From: DMER01 sp003451645
GTDB taxonomy: Bacteria; Pseudomonadota; Alphaproteobacteria; Micropepsales; Micropepsaceae
NCBI GenBank assembly: GCA_031976175.1
Contig: DALYLR010000002.1
Coordinates: 1 to 64,000 of the forward strand
Reading direction: 5' to 3'
Length of the DNA: 64,000 nucleotides
Shown: piece by piece, positions 26,776 through 36,634 of the stretch
How positions within the stretch are numbered: the first letter of the stretch is position 1
Layout of the letters: the number at the start of each line of letters is the position of its first letter
Made by a program: the position numbers and the translations under genes
The notes under the pieces: model-generated
Database searches by the model: none
What the model was told of the DNA's origin: nothing
The model's input: only the letters and a program-made list of their open reading frames with translations

Positions 26776-27810
26776 GTGAGATCTTCGATCGTGCTCGCTG
26801 TCCAGTCCATACTAGGGCCCAAAGAGGAGCCCAAAGGCGCCATCGCCGGGCTTTCGGCGCTTGTGGCCGCCGATATGGAGCGCGTGAATGCCCTCATCGT
26901 GCAATGGATGCAGAGCCCAGTGGCGCTCATCCCGGAACTCGCGGGGCATTTGGTGCGGTCGGGTGGCAAGCGGTTGCGGCCCATGCTGACCTTGGGCGCT
27001 GCACAGTTGTGCGGCTATCATGGCGACGCCCACATCAAATTGGCGGCGGCCGTCGAATTCATCCACACCGCGACCCTTCTCCATGATGATGTTGTGGATG
27101 AGAGCGCGCTGCGCCGCGGGCAGTCGACCGCTAATGTCATTTGGGGCAATCAGGCAAGCGTTCTGGTTGGTGATTTTCTTTATAGCCGCTCGTTTCAGCT
27201 GATGGTCGAAACCGGCAATATCCGTGTTCTGAAAACACTCGCGGACGCATCCTCTGTGATCGCGCAAGGCGAAGTGATGCAACTGGCCGCCCAGCAAAAT
27301 CTTGAAACGCGCGAAGCGACTTATCTTGAGATTGTGGCCGCGAAAACCGCCGCCCTGTTTGCCGCCGCCGCTGAGGTGTCCGGCGTTGTTTCTGGACGTG
27401 GCCCTGCGGCTGAGGCCGCGCTACGCGCCTATGGCCATAATCTGGGCATCGCCTTTCAGCTTGTAGACGATGCACTCGATTATTCCGGGCGTGAGGCCTT
27501 GATGGGCAAGTCAGTCGGCGACGATTTCCGCGAGGGCAAGATTACCTTGCCGGTCATCCTGGCGGTGGAACGTGCCTCGGCCGACGAGCGCGCCTACTGG
27601 TCGCGCACGATGGAGCAACGCCGTCAGACGCCTGAGGATTTGCAAACCGCGATCCGCCTGATCGAGCAGCACAAGACGATCGCCGAAACGCTCTCCCGCG
27701 CCACGGGCTTCGCAAAGCTGGCGAGTGACGCGCTCGATGTGTTTCCGGAGTCCGCTATGCGCGAGGCGTTGCGCGAACTGGCGCAGTTCTGTGTAACCCG
27801 GGCGCACTAA
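26776..27810 (+). CDS. Trans-polyprenyl diphosphate synthase (quinone side chain)
   Basis: An IspB-type long-chain prenyl transferase of about 344 residues that builds the octa- or decaprenyl chain of ubiquinone. The first aspartate-rich motif is DDVVD (104-108) in LLHDDVVDESALRRG and the second is DDALD in FQLVDDALDYSG. GGKRLRPMLTLGAAQL is the substrate-binding block. The start is GTG (26776 or 26791); no ATG in frame fits. Chain length is not readable with certainty. It converges with ispE, with a 4-bp overlap, so two isoprenoid genes face each other. Confidence 0.9.
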   Translation: MRSSIVLAVQSILGPKEEPKGAIAGLSALVAADMERVNALIVQWMQSPVALIPELAGHLVRSGGKRLRPMLTLGAAQLCGYHGDAHIKLAAAVEFIHTATLLHDDVVDESALRRGQSTANVIWGNQASVLVGDFLYSRSFQLMVETGNIRVLKTLADASSVIAQGEVMQLAAQQNLETREATYLEIVAAKTAALFAAAAEVSGVVSGRGPAAEAALRAYGHNLGIAFQLVDDALDYSGREALMGKSVGDDFREGKITLPVILAVERASADERAYWSRTMEQRRQTPEDLQTAIRLIEQHKTIAETLSRATGFAKLASDALDVFPESAMREALRELAQFCVTRAH

Positions 27811-28685
27811 TCCGCTATTGCTGCTCCGGTGGCCATCCACCATGTGGGGTGAGCCCGGCCAAGTGCCGCCGCTGCCATCTGCGCCGCGTTCGCGTTCTCG
27901 AACAGACCAAAACACGTGGCGCCCGACCCGCTCATGCGCGCGAGGGCACAGCCTTGTTGCGCGCCGAGGGCGTCCAACACAGTCCCGATAACGGGCGCCA
28001 AAATACGGGCCGGTGCTTCCAGATCGTTGCGTTGTTCTGCTAGCCACGCCGCAAACGACGCAAAAGTCTCGAACCGTGGCGGCATTGCCGGTAACGCTGC
28101 CCCGCTTCGCTGGGTCAACCCTGCAAAGACCTGGGGTGTCGCAACCTCCACACCAGGGTTCACCAGCAGCATCGCATAGGATGGCAAGCCGGGCGCGGGC
28201 GCTAAGCGCTCGCCACGGCCTTGCATCAAACGCGGGGTTTGACGGACACATACCGGCACATCGGAGCCAAGCGCCAGCGCGATCGCCTCCAGTCTCTCCG
28301 GCGGATAGCTGAGCCCCCAAAGGGTATTGAGCGCGCGCAAGGCCGCCGCCGCATCCGCGCTGCCGCCGCCGATCCCGGAGGCAACGGGCAAGCGCTTGAC
28401 CAAGTGCAGCGCCGCCCCTCCAGTCACCCATCCTTCTCGCGCCGCCGCGCTCGCTAAGGCCGCAGCCGCGCGCCAGACAAGATTGTCCGGCCCCGCCGCG
28501 AGGTGTTCCTTACCAGTCAGCGAGAGGCTCAACTGCGCGCCGTCTGACGCCTCTAGTTCATCCGCAGCCGGATGAAAGACCGCGAGGCTCGCCAGTTCGT
28601 GATAGCCATCCGCGCGGCGTTCGCCCACATGCAGGAACAGATTGACCTTGGCGCGGGCCTGCTCCCGGACACTACGCGCCGTCAC
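27807..28685 (-). CDS. ispE: 4-diphosphocytidyl-2-C-methyl-D-erythritol kinase
   Basis: IspE, 292 residues, phosphorylates CDP-methylerythritol in the MEP isoprenoid pathway. It is a GHMP kinase: RAKVNLFLHVGERRADGYHEL at the N-terminus and the ATP-binding LPVASGIGGGSADAAAALRAL (residues 99-119). The C-terminal MSGSGATCFGLF is the third GHMP motif. It overlaps the upstream TPR lipoprotein gene by 4 bp and is probably translated from the same message. Confidence 0.93.
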   Translation of the reverse strand: MTARSVREQARAKVNLFLHVGERRADGYHELASLAVFHPAADELEASDGAQLSLSLTGKEHLAAGPDNLVWRAAAALASAAAREGWVTGGAALHLVKRLPVASGIGGGSADAAAALRALNTLWGLSYPPERLEAIALALGSDVPVCVRQTPRLMQGRGERLAPAPGLPSYAMLLVNPGVEVATPQVFAGLTQRSGAALPAMPPRFETFASFAAWLAEQRNDLEAPARILAPVIGTVLDALGAQQGCALARMSGSGATCFGLFENANAAQMAAAALGRAHPTWWMATGAAIAD

Positions 28686-30439
28686 TGCGTGACAGGGGCT
28701 GCCGCGCGCACTGCGCCTATGCCATCAAGACCTTTGTCGAGCTTGGCCTGAATCTTGGCAGCCTCATCCGGCTCGGGTTTCAGGGTGAGTGCACGCTCCC
28801 ACTGAAAACGTGCCTCCAATTGGCGCCCAACCTTCCAATAGGCATCGCCCAAATGGTCGTTGATCGTCGCCTCGCCGGGCTCCAAGGAGGCCGCAGCCTC
28901 CAGGTATTTCACGGCCTTGGCGTAGTCGCCGCGCCGGTAATAGGCCCAGCCCAGACTGTCCACAATGAAGCCGTCATCCTCACGCAACTCGACCGCCCGG
29001 TGCAGCATTTCCAGCGCTTTGTCGGCATTCACCCCATGCTCGATCCAGGTATAGGCCAGATAGTTCATCACCAAGGGCTGCTCAGGCTTGAGCTGCAAGG
29101 CCTGCTGCAGATCTGCTTCCGCATCGCTCCAGCGTTTGACACGCTCGCGCGCGATCCCGCGCGTGTAGAACAACACCCAATGCCGCTCCAGCGGCTTGCC
29201 GATGAGTGCGACAGCTTTGGAGTACGCCTGCTCAGCCTCGGCATAGCGTTCGACCTCGCGCAACGTGTCGCCGATCGTTTGATGCGTTTCGACATCGCGG
29301 GGCGTGCCGGTCAGCGCCGCTGTCAAAACGCGCACTGCCTCTTCCGGTTTCTTCTCGCGTGCCAAATTGCTGCCGATTTGGATTTGTGCGTTCGGGTAGA
29401 CAGGCGACCCCTTGGCGATCCTGGAGAAAGCCTCGGTCGATTCTTGAAGGCGCCCCGCCTTTTGCAGGTTTTCGCCCAGGAGCGTGATCGCCAGCTCGTC
29501 CTTTGGGTTCAATGCTAACGACAACTGCACGTAAAAGACCGACAGATCGACAACGGTGTCCTGATTGAGCGCGTTGGCGACGCCATAAAAGACCTCGGCC
29601 AGCCCTTGCTGCGGTGTGGCGATCCCTGCAGGAGGGGCTCCGCCTGCACTCAAACGCGCAAGGGACGCCTCCATGATCGGATGACCGGGGCTGCGCTTGA
29701 GATAGGCCTCATAGACCGCCCGCGCCTTGTCCTTGGCGCCAGAACGCTCGAGCATCTCAGCGTAATGGGTTACAACCCGCAAGCTGTCGCCTTTGGAGAC
29801 CTTGTAGGCCAGGGCCATCGATTGCAGAGCGTCAGCGTCGCGCCCGCCCGCGTCTTCCAACAGCGCCTTGTGATAAATGGCGAAGGCCTCAAGCCCCTGC
29901 GCACCCAAAAGACCCTTGGCGATCGCGACGGCCGCATCGGTGTTCTTCTCGCCAACATGCGCCCAAGCGGTTCCAAAGCGATTGCCCAGCTCCGCAAGCG
30001 CGCGCCCATCAAGCTTCTCAAAGAAGCCGCGGGCGGCCGGGTATTGGCCGTTCCGAAACTCCTTGATCCCCAGGACCAGATTGGCGAGCCGCTGCTCAGG
30101 CGAGGCCTTGATCAGGTCTTGTGCGGTTTTGGCCGCCGCATCCAAATCACCCTTGGAGACCTCGCTGATCAGCAGCCGTTCAAGGAGTTGCGCGTTGCCA
30201 GGCTCGAACTCCACAGCTCTCTCAAAGTACTTGGAGGCTGCAGCTGCATCACGCTGCCGGGTTGCAAACCTGCCGGCCAGATAGCTGCCGAAATGGTTCG
30301 GCTTCGGCGCCGCGGTCGACTGGCCCGCGGTCTCGCCGTCAATCGTTTGGCACGCGGCCAAGAGCCCCGCCGCCGCAGCGATGGCCAATGCACGGCCAAG
30401 GCCGCGCCGGATTGAAGTCTGAATGAGCGTCTGTGTCAC
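28682..30439 (-). CDS. TPR-repeat lipoprotein
   Basis: A 585-residue protein. A signal peptide ends in the lipobox LLAAC (LAIAAAAGLLAACQTIDGE), so it should be lipid-anchored, and the rest is tetratricopeptide repeats (for example YFERAVEFEPGNAQLLERLL, AYSKAVALIGKPLERHWVL, ATINDHLGDAYWKVGRQLEARFQWERALTL). TPR lipoproteins act as scaffolds at the outer membrane; no partner is evident. The GTG at 30439 is chosen because it lies after the stop of the ETF-QO gene (14 bp) and gives a normal signal; the frame runs further upstream into that gene. It overlaps ispE by 4 bp. Confidence 0.82.
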   Translation of the reverse strand: MTQTLIQTSIRRGLGRALAIAAAAGLLAACQTIDGETAGQSTAAPKPNHFGSYLAGRFATRQRDAAAASKYFERAVEFEPGNAQLLERLLISEVSKGDLDAAAKTAQDLIKASPEQRLANLVLGIKEFRNGQYPAARGFFEKLDGRALAELGNRFGTAWAHVGEKNTDAAVAIAKGLLGAQGLEAFAIYHKALLEDAGGRDADALQSMALAYKVSKGDSLRVVTHYAEMLERSGAKDKARAVYEAYLKRSPGHPIMEASLARLSAGGAPPAGIATPQQGLAEVFYGVANALNQDTVVDLSVFYVQLSLALNPKDELAITLLGENLQKAGRLQESTEAFSRIAKGSPVYPNAQIQIGSNLAREKKPEEAVRVLTAALTGTPRDVETHQTIGDTLREVERYAEAEQAYSKAVALIGKPLERHWVLFYTRGIARERVKRWSDAEADLQQALQLKPEQPLVMNYLAYTWIEHGVNADKALEMLHRAVELREDDGFIVDSLGWAYYRRGDYAKAVKYLEAAASLEPGEATINDHLGDAYWKVGRQLEARFQWERALTLKPEPDEAAKIQAKLDKGLDGIGAVRAAAPVTQ

Positions 30440-30453
30440 TGGGCGATTGCGCT

Positions 30454-32124
30454 TCACATATTGGGGTAATTCGGGCCCCCGCCACCTTCTGGGGTAACCC
30501 AGTTTATGTTCTGCGAGGGGTCTTTGATATCGCAAGTTTTACAATGCACACAGTTTTGGGCATTTATTTGGAAGCGCGGATTCTTGCCCTCGTTATCGGT
30601 GAGCACCTCATACACGCCTGCCGGGCAATAACGCTGTGCGGGCTCAGCATAAATCGGCAGATTCCGGCCAATCGGCACGCTCGCGTCCTTCAAGGTCAGG
30701 TGGACCGGCTGGTCCTCCTCGTGATTGGTCGCCGAGAGAAAAACTGACGATAATTTGTCGAAGCTCACAATCCCGTCAGGTTTTGGATAGGTGATGGGCT
30801 GGAAATTCGCTGCGGGCTGCGTGCTCTCGGCATCCGTCTTGCCGTGGCCCAGTGTGAAGGGCGAGGTGCCGAAGATCTGGTTCACCCACATATCCGCAGC
30901 CGCCAACCCCGTGCCCACAAAGGCTCCGAACCGGCTCAGATAGGGCTTGGCGTTGCGCACGCGCTTCAAGTCCTTATAGACCCAGCTCGCCTCATATTTG
31001 GCCTGGTACGTCACCGGTTCATCGCCAGCACGCCCTTGCGCCAGCGCGTCAAACACCGATTCCGCCGCCAGCATGCCCGTCTTCATGGCATTGTGGCTGC
31101 CCTTGATACGCGGCACGTTGACGAAGCCCGCCGAACACCCGATCAGCGCGCCACCGGGGAAGGTCAGCTTTGGCACCGATTGCAAGCCGCCCTCGGTAAT
31201 CGCGCGCGCGCCATAGGCGATACGCTTGCCCCCTTCGAGGAATGGCCGCAGCACCGGATGCGTCTTATGGCGTTGAAACTCGTCAAAGGGCGAAATGTAT
31301 GGGTTGGCGTAATTGAGGTGCACCACAAAGCCGACCGAGACCAGATTGTCTCCAAAGTGGTACATAAAGGAGCCGCCGCCGGTGCTGTTGCTCAGCGGCC
31401 AGCCCAAAGAATGGACCACCATCCCCCGGTGATGTTGCGTCTTGGGAACTTCCCACAATTCCTTGAGGCCAATGCCAAATTTCTGTGGCTCGCAATCCTC
31501 GTCCAGACCAAAGCGCTGAATGAGCATCTTGGCCAGGCTGCCGCGCACACCCTCGGCGATCAGCGTGTACTTGCCGTGGAGCTCCATGCCCGGCGTAAAG
31601 GCATCCTTGCGGCTGCCATCGCGGCCCACACCCATGTCGCCGGTTGCAACCCCTTTGACGCTGCCATCCTCGCGGTAGAGAACCTCCGCCGCCGCAAAGC
31701 CCGGATAGATTTCTACGCCCAATGCCTCCGCCTGCTTGCCCAGCCAGCGGCAAATATTGCCAAGGCTGACAATATAGCAGCCGTGATTGTTCATGAGCGG
31801 CGGGAACAAGAAGTTGGGGAAACGGATCGCGCCCGCTGGCCCCAAATAATAAAAGCGGTCATCCACCACTGGCGTGTCGATCGGCGCGTCTTTCTGTTTC
31901 CAGTCGGGGATCAACTCGTTGAGCGCGATCGGATCGATCACCGCGCCCGACAAGATATGCGCGCCAACCTCAGAGCCCTTTTCGAGCACACAGACGGAGA
32001 TGTCCTGACCTTTTTCCGCCGCGAGTTGTTTAAGCCGGATCGCCGCCGACAGGCCCGCGGGGCCTGCGCCGACGATCACAACATCGAATTCCATGCTCTC
32101 GCGATCCGTGCGGCTCTCAGTCAT
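30454..32124 (-). CDS. Electron transfer flavoprotein-ubiquinone oxidoreductase
   Basis: ETF-QO, about 556 residues, passes electrons from the electron-transfer flavoprotein (beta-oxidation, amino-acid and choline dehydrogenases) to ubiquinone at the inner membrane. An FAD site GAGPAG lies at residues 19-24, and the C-terminal 4Fe-4S ferredoxin-like domain has its cysteines in YCPAGVYEV and CVHCKTCDIKDPSQNINW. HILSGAVIDP and GCSAGFVNVPRIKGSHNAMK match the family. The start may be the second Met at residue 11. ETF subunit genes are not in the window. Confidence 0.95.
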   Translation of the reverse strand: MTESRTDRESMEFDVVIVGAGPAGLSAAIRLKQLAAEKGQDISVCVLEKGSEVGAHILSGAVIDPIALNELIPDWKQKDAPIDTPVVDDRFYYLGPAGAIRFPNFLFPPLMNNHGCYIVSLGNICRWLGKQAEALGVEIYPGFAAAEVLYREDGSVKGVATGDMGVGRDGSRKDAFTPGMELHGKYTLIAEGVRGSLAKMLIQRFGLDEDCEPQKFGIGLKELWEVPKTQHHRGMVVHSLGWPLSNSTGGGSFMYHFGDNLVSVGFVVHLNYANPYISPFDEFQRHKTHPVLRPFLEGGKRIAYGARAITEGGLQSVPKLTFPGGALIGCSAGFVNVPRIKGSHNAMKTGMLAAESVFDALAQGRAGDEPVTYQAKYEASWVYKDLKRVRNAKPYLSRFGAFVGTGLAAADMWVNQIFGTSPFTLGHGKTDAESTQPAANFQPITYPKPDGIVSFDKLSSVFLSATNHEEDQPVHLTLKDASVPIGRNLPIYAEPAQRYCPAGVYEVLTDNEGKNPRFQINAQNCVHCKTCDIKDPSQNINWVTPEGGGGPNYPNM

Positions 32125-32293
32125 TCCCTAACCCCTTGCGGCCCTTGTCCGTCTTATCCAGCATTGCGGTCAACCGGGCGCCGCGCAAGCCAGAGATTCC
32201 TCATTGCATCTTGGACTCAGTTGCGCCCTCTTTGCTTCATATGGGGCGGAACAGCCCATTGGGTCAAATCGGGCGCGGGAATAAGGCGCAATC

Positions 32294-33136
32294 GTGATGG
32301 GTGACGAAACGACGCTGGACGCTGTTACAGCCAGAGCCGCTTTGCGGTTCCTGGTCGAGGCGGGCGCCGATGAGATTCTGGCGGACACACCCGTGCACCG
32401 ATTCGCGCTGCCCGTTGCCGCACCAGAGCCACGCCTGGCCAGTGTGGAAGCGCGCCCGGCAAACACGCCACCACCGCGCCCTGCACCACGCCCTGCACCG
32501 GCCCCCGCCCTCATCCCTGCTGGAGATCAGCTTGAGAGCGCCCGCGCCCTTGCCTCCGCGGCGCAGACCCTTGATGCCCTTAAGGAGGCCGTCGCGCGCT
32601 TTGAGGGGTGCTCGCTCAAGATCACCGCCAACAGTCTGGTGTTTGCGGATGGCAACCCGCACGGCGCGGTCATGCTGATTGGCGAGGCTCCCGGCAGCGA
32701 TGAGGACCGGATGGGCAAGCCCTTTGTGGGCCGCAGCGGGCAATTGCTCGACAAAATGCTAGGCGCCATTGGGATCGACCGGACCCAAGTCTATATTACC
32801 AATGTCCTGCCCTGGCGTCCGCCCGGCAACCGCACGCCGACAGCCGAGGAAGCGGCTCTTTGCGCGCCCTTTTTGCTCCGTCACATCGCGCTGGTGCGGC
32901 CAAAAGTGCTTGTGCTGCTTGGCGCCACGCCTGCCAAACACCTCCTCAACAACGACACCGGCATTACGCGCTTGCGCGGCCGGTGGCAGCGCTATCAGGC
33001 CGATGATCTCGACATTCCAGTTCTGCCTACCTTTCACCCAGCGTTTCTGTTGCGCTCGCCCTTGAGCAAGAAACTATCTTGGATGGATTTACTGGCCCTT
33101 CAGCACTTTCTCACAGCCGGGCAAAGCGGCGAGTGA
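32294..33136 (+). CDS. Uracil-DNA glycosylase, family 4-like
   Basis: A 280-residue UDG. Motif A is GEAPGSDEDRMGKPFVGRSGQLLD (130 onward), the central block YITNVLPWRPPGNRTPTAEE is characteristic of family 4, and motif B is FHPAFLLR. In classical family 4 enzymes four cysteines hold a 4Fe-4S cluster; here only Cys106 (EGCSLK) and Cys190 (ALCAPF) remain, and the position in NVxxCRPP is Trp174. A cluster is therefore unlikely. Residues about 40-75 are a Pro/Ala-rich linker after an N-terminal helical segment, also unlike the short classical enzymes. Confidence 0.85.
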   Translation: MMGDETTLDAVTARAALRFLVEAGADEILADTPVHRFALPVAAPEPRLASVEARPANTPPPRPAPRPAPAPALIPAGDQLESARALASAAQTLDALKEAVARFEGCSLKITANSLVFADGNPHGAVMLIGEAPGSDEDRMGKPFVGRSGQLLDKMLGAIGIDRTQVYITNVLPWRPPGNRTPTAEEAALCAPFLLRHIALVRPKVLVLLGATPAKHLLNNDTGITRLRGRWQRYQADDLDIPVLPTFHPAFLLRSPLSKKLSWMDLLALQHFLTAGQSGE

Positions 33137-33215
33137 GACGCAAGCGGCCTTGCCCAACCCACCCTCAATCGGTACAGTCCGAACCGAATTACAAACCTGC
33201 AACTTTGGGTGATCG

Positions 33216-34949
33216 ATGGCGCTAGCGTTTCGCGGTCTTGTGGCGTTGGCGCTTGGATTGGGCCTGACCACAGCAGCGATGGCACAGGATGCGGCTGTGG
33301 AGATGGCAGCCGAGGCCCCGGAAGAGGTGCCAGTCAAGGCCGCCGGCAAATCGGGCCTTGCGCGAGTTCTGAGCCCGTCCGATTTCGCGGCCTATAAACA
33401 GCTCTTCAAGCAGGCCAGCGACGGCGATCTTGCGGGCGTCGAGGCGGGCTTGAGCGCCTTGAAGAACAAGACCCTGGCCGGCCATGTCTGGGCACGCGCT
33501 TATCTCGCGCCCAAAAGCACCACCAGCTTTGAGCAGCTGCAAGGCTGGCTGCAGAAATACGCCAACTACCCTGAGGCCGCTCAGATTTACAAACTGGCTC
33601 AGTCAAAAGGCTCAGGTCCGCTGAATGACCCGGAGCGGCGCATTATTCGTGGCGGGACCGAAGACGGCCCGGACATGACTTCGGATATCGAGACCTCTGC
33701 AGGCTCTGCCGCTGCTCGCAAAGTGCGCAGTTTCCTCAAGGCTGGCCAAGCGGGTGAGGCCCAGCAATATCTTCTGGGCGAAGGCACCAGCGCGCTGGGC
33801 CCAAAGGATTACAACCAACTCCTCGCCGAAGTCGCTGGTGGACTTTATTACTCGGGCCGTGATCAGGCGGCCTATCAGCTTGCTGCCAAGGCCGCAGCCG
33901 AGCGCGACCACGCCCCGTTAGCCGATTGGATCGCAGGCCTCTCAGCTTGGCGCCTTCAGGACTATGCCAGCGCAGCCAAGCATTTCGACTATATGGCCAA
34001 TCAGCCGGACATGACCTCTTGGCTCAAATCCGCCGCAGGGTTCTGGGGCGCCCGGGCCTCGATCGCCGCCCGCCAGCCGCATCGCGCGCGGGCGCTGCTT
34101 GAGATCGCCGCCTCCAAGCCACGTACCTTTTACGGGCTCATGGCCATGCGCATTTTGGGCCAGCGCGCGCCCTTTACCTGGACCGAGCCCACCCTCGAGG
34201 CGCGCAGCTTTCAGCGTGTGTCCAAGGTCTCGGGCGTTGCGCGCGCGGTGGCCCTGGCGCAATTAGGCATGAGGGGCCTGGCCGAAGACGTGATGATGCG
34301 CGCGCATGGCAAACTCGACCACAGCCTGGACGGTCCCTTTATCGCGCTCGCAGGCGATTTGGGCTTTGCCTCGGTGCAGTTCTTTGCGGCCTCTGCGGCA
34401 CGCACGCAGGACCTAAAGGCCAATGCCTTCCCCATCCTGCCCATGCAGCCGCGTGGCGGGTTTGCGGTCGACCCAGCGCTGATTCATGCCATTGTCCGTC
34501 AGGAGAGCCGCTTTGAGACGGATGCCGAATCGCCCAGCGGCGCGCGCGGCCTGATGCAGGTCCTGCCCTCCACCGCCAAGCTTGGTGATGATCCGCGCAA
34601 GCGTCTCTTTGAGCCGGTCTATAACCTGACAGTCGGTCAGAACTATGTGCGCGAGATGATGCGCTTCACCTCGCCAGATGGGAATTTGCTGCAAACGCTC
34701 GTCGCCTATAATGGCGGGCCAGGCAATCTGCAGAAGTGGCTTGCCTCCGTCGATTACCGCGACGACCCGCTGCTCTTTATTGAGAGCCTGCCCTCACGCG
34801 AGACGCGCGGCTATGTCGAGCGGGTCATGGCCAATATGTGGATCTATCAGATGCGCATGGGCAAACCGACCACGAGCCTCGATGATCTGGCCTCCGGCCG
34901 GTGGCCGATCTATAGCGGCTCGGCCAAACGCGTGGCCTCGGCCGAATAA
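33216..34949 (+). CDS. Soluble lytic murein transglycosylase (Slt70-like)
   Basis: A 577-residue periplasmic enzyme with a signal peptide (to AMA, about residue 22), a long superhelical region and a C-terminal SLT domain. The catalytic Glu is in HAIVRQESRFETDAESPSGARGLMQVLPSTA, followed by VYNLTVGQNYVREMM and LVAYNGGPGNLQKW, the hallmark of the goose-lysozyme-like fold. It cleaves peptidoglycan glycan strands to anhydromuropeptides. The stop overlaps the ATG of moaB by one base (TAATG), so coupled translation is likely. Confidence 0.9.
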   Translation: MALAFRGLVALALGLGLTTAAMAQDAAVEMAAEAPEEVPVKAAGKSGLARVLSPSDFAAYKQLFKQASDGDLAGVEAGLSALKNKTLAGHVWARAYLAPKSTTSFEQLQGWLQKYANYPEAAQIYKLAQSKGSGPLNDPERRIIRGGTEDGPDMTSDIETSAGSAAARKVRSFLKAGQAGEAQQYLLGEGTSALGPKDYNQLLAEVAGGLYYSGRDQAAYQLAAKAAAERDHAPLADWIAGLSAWRLQDYASAAKHFDYMANQPDMTSWLKSAAGFWGARASIAARQPHRARALLEIAASKPRTFYGLMAMRILGQRAPFTWTEPTLEARSFQRVSKVSGVARAVALAQLGMRGLAEDVMMRAHGKLDHSLDGPFIALAGDLGFASVQFFAASAARTQDLKANAFPILPMQPRGGFAVDPALIHAIVRQESRFETDAESPSGARGLMQVLPSTAKLGDDPRKRLFEPVYNLTVGQNYVREMMRFTSPDGNLLQTLVAYNGGPGNLQKWLASVDYRDDPLLFIESLPSRETRGYVERVMANMWIYQMRMGKPTTSLDDLASGRWPIYSGSAKRVASAE

Positions 34950-35491
34950 TGGCGGGCCGCATAGACGAGACGCTGGCCTTTGTGCCCGTTCGCATCGCGG
35001 TCCTGACGGTCTCTGATACGCGCACGCCTGAGACGGACAAGTCAGGCGATACTCTCGCCGCCCGTATCACCGAGGCTGGGCATGCTCTCACTGGCCGCGC
35101 CATTGTCCCGGACGAGATCGACGCGATCAGAGCGCAAATCCGCAGCTGGTGCAGCAATGCCATGGCCGATGCCATCATCACCACGGGCGGCACAGGGCTA
35201 ACCGGCCGCGATGTCACGGTTGAGGCCGTGAGGCCGCTCTTCGATAAGGAGATCGACGGCTTTGCCGCCATCTTTCATCAGATCAGCTTTGGGATCATCG
35301 GCACCTCGACCTTGCAGTCGCGGGCGTGTGCGGGCGTCATCAGCGGCGTCTATGTGTTCTGCCTCCCCGGCTCACCCGGTGCGGTCAGGGATGGCTGGGA
35401 CCACATTCTCAAGAGCCAATTGGACAGCCGCCACCGCCCCTGCAATTTCGTCGAGATTATGCCGCGGCTGATGGAGCACCTGCAGCGCTAA
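34949..35491 (+). CDS. moaB: Molybdenum cofactor biosynthesis protein B
   Basis: MoaB/MogA-type protein of 180 residues that adenylylates molybdopterin in cofactor maturation. IAVLTVSDTRTPETDKSGDTL is the N-terminal signature and ADAIITTGGTGLTGRDVTVEAVRPLFDKEIDGFA the molybdopterin-binding loop, with FCLPGSPGAVRDGWD near the end. It overlaps the preceding transglycosylase stop by one base. No other moa or moe gene is nearby. Confidence 0.92.
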   Translation: MAGRIDETLAFVPVRIAVLTVSDTRTPETDKSGDTLAARITEAGHALTGRAIVPDEIDAIRAQIRSWCSNAMADAIITTGGTGLTGRDVTVEAVRPLFDKEIDGFAAIFHQISFGIIGTSTLQSRACAGVISGVYVFCLPGSPGAVRDGWDHILKSQLDSRHRPCNFVEIMPRLMEHLQR

Positions 35492-35524
35492 GGCGCTTGC
35501 ACTTGTTCTTATTTTGTTCTAGGC

Positions 35525-36634
35525 ATGCTCCCCATGCGAAAGCGCGTGGCCAGCACAGACATTACGGCACACCCGTCCGGCCATAAGGGCCGGGGTGCGG
35601 TCTCCAACGCGTCTGGGCGGTTTGAGGGGGTTTCGCGCGTCCTAACCGATGATGGCTGGGGCGCGATGGACGAAGAGCCACCGCACCTTGCCACCACTGT
35701 CATCATCGATGCCACGCGCACAGTGATCACGCGCAACGCGTCGCCCGACCTTAACTTCGACCGTTCGATCAATCCCTACCGGGGCTGCGAGCATGGGTGT
35801 ACCTATTGCTTCGCAAGGCCCACGCATGCCTATTTGGGTTTGTCGCCCGGTCTTGATTTCGAGGCCAAATTGTTTGCCAAGCCCAGCGCGCCGATCCTTC
35901 TGGCGCATGAATTGGCCAAGGCCTCCTATGTGCCGCGCATGATTGCGCTCGGCACCAATACCGATCCCTATCAGCCGATTGAGCGCAACATGGAGATCAC
36001 ACGCGGCATCCTTACCGTGTTGCGCGACTTCCGCCATCCGGTGGGGATTGTCACCAAGTCACATCTGGTCACGCGCGATAGCGACATCCTCGGCGATATG
36101 GCGGGCCGCAATCTGGCCAAGGCCGCGATCTCGATCACCACTCTTGACCGCAAGCTGGCGCGCAGTATGGAGCCCAGGGCCGCCACCCCAGAGCGCCGCC
36201 TTGCCGCGATCAAGGCGCTGGCGGAGGCGGGCATACCTGTGACCGTGATGGCGGCGCCCATGATCCCGGGCCTCAATGACCATGAGCTTGAGGGGATCCT
36301 GGAGGCGGCGCGCGCCGCGGGCGCCACTGGCGCTGGCTATATCGTCCTGCGCATGCCAATGGAGATCAAGGACCTGTTCCGCGAGTGGCTTGCGGCTGCC
36401 GTGCCAGACAGGGCGCAGCGGGTCATCTCCCTCATGCGTGACATGCGCGGCGGTCAGGATTATGACGCCGAATGGGGCCGGCGCATGCGCGGCACGGGCC
36501 CTTATGCACAATTGATTGCCAAGCGGTTCCGCGTCGCTTGTCAGCGGTTGCGACTCAATGAAGTCTCGCGCGAGCTTGATTGCAGCCAATTCCGCGTCCC
36601 GCCGCGTAAAGGGGATCAATTGGCGCTGTTGTAG
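35525..36634 (+). CDS. PA0069-family radical SAM protein
   Basis: A 369-residue radical SAM protein. The cluster motif is CEHGCTYC in NPYRGCEHGCTYCFARPTHAYLG, followed by the family's KSHLVTRDSDIL and MAAPMIPGLNDHELE. The N-terminal segment GRGAVSNASGRFEG is typical of this group, which is related to spore photoproduct lyase-like enzymes but has no established substrate. It lies 33 bp after moaB and is followed without any gap by rnhB; cotranscription is likely. Confidence 0.88.
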   Translation: MLPMRKRVASTDITAHPSGHKGRGAVSNASGRFEGVSRVLTDDGWGAMDEEPPHLATTVIIDATRTVITRNASPDLNFDRSINPYRGCEHGCTYCFARPTHAYLGLSPGLDFEAKLFAKPSAPILLAHELAKASYVPRMIALGTNTDPYQPIERNMEITRGILTVLRDFRHPVGIVTKSHLVTRDSDILGDMAGRNLAKAAISITTLDRKLARSMEPRAATPERRLAAIKALAEAGIPVTVMAAPMIPGLNDHELEGILEAARAAGATGAGYIVLRMPMEIKDLFREWLAAAVPDRAQRVISLMRDMRGGQDYDAEWGRRMRGTGPYAQLIAKRFRVACQRLRLNEVSRELDCSQFRVPPRKGDQLALL

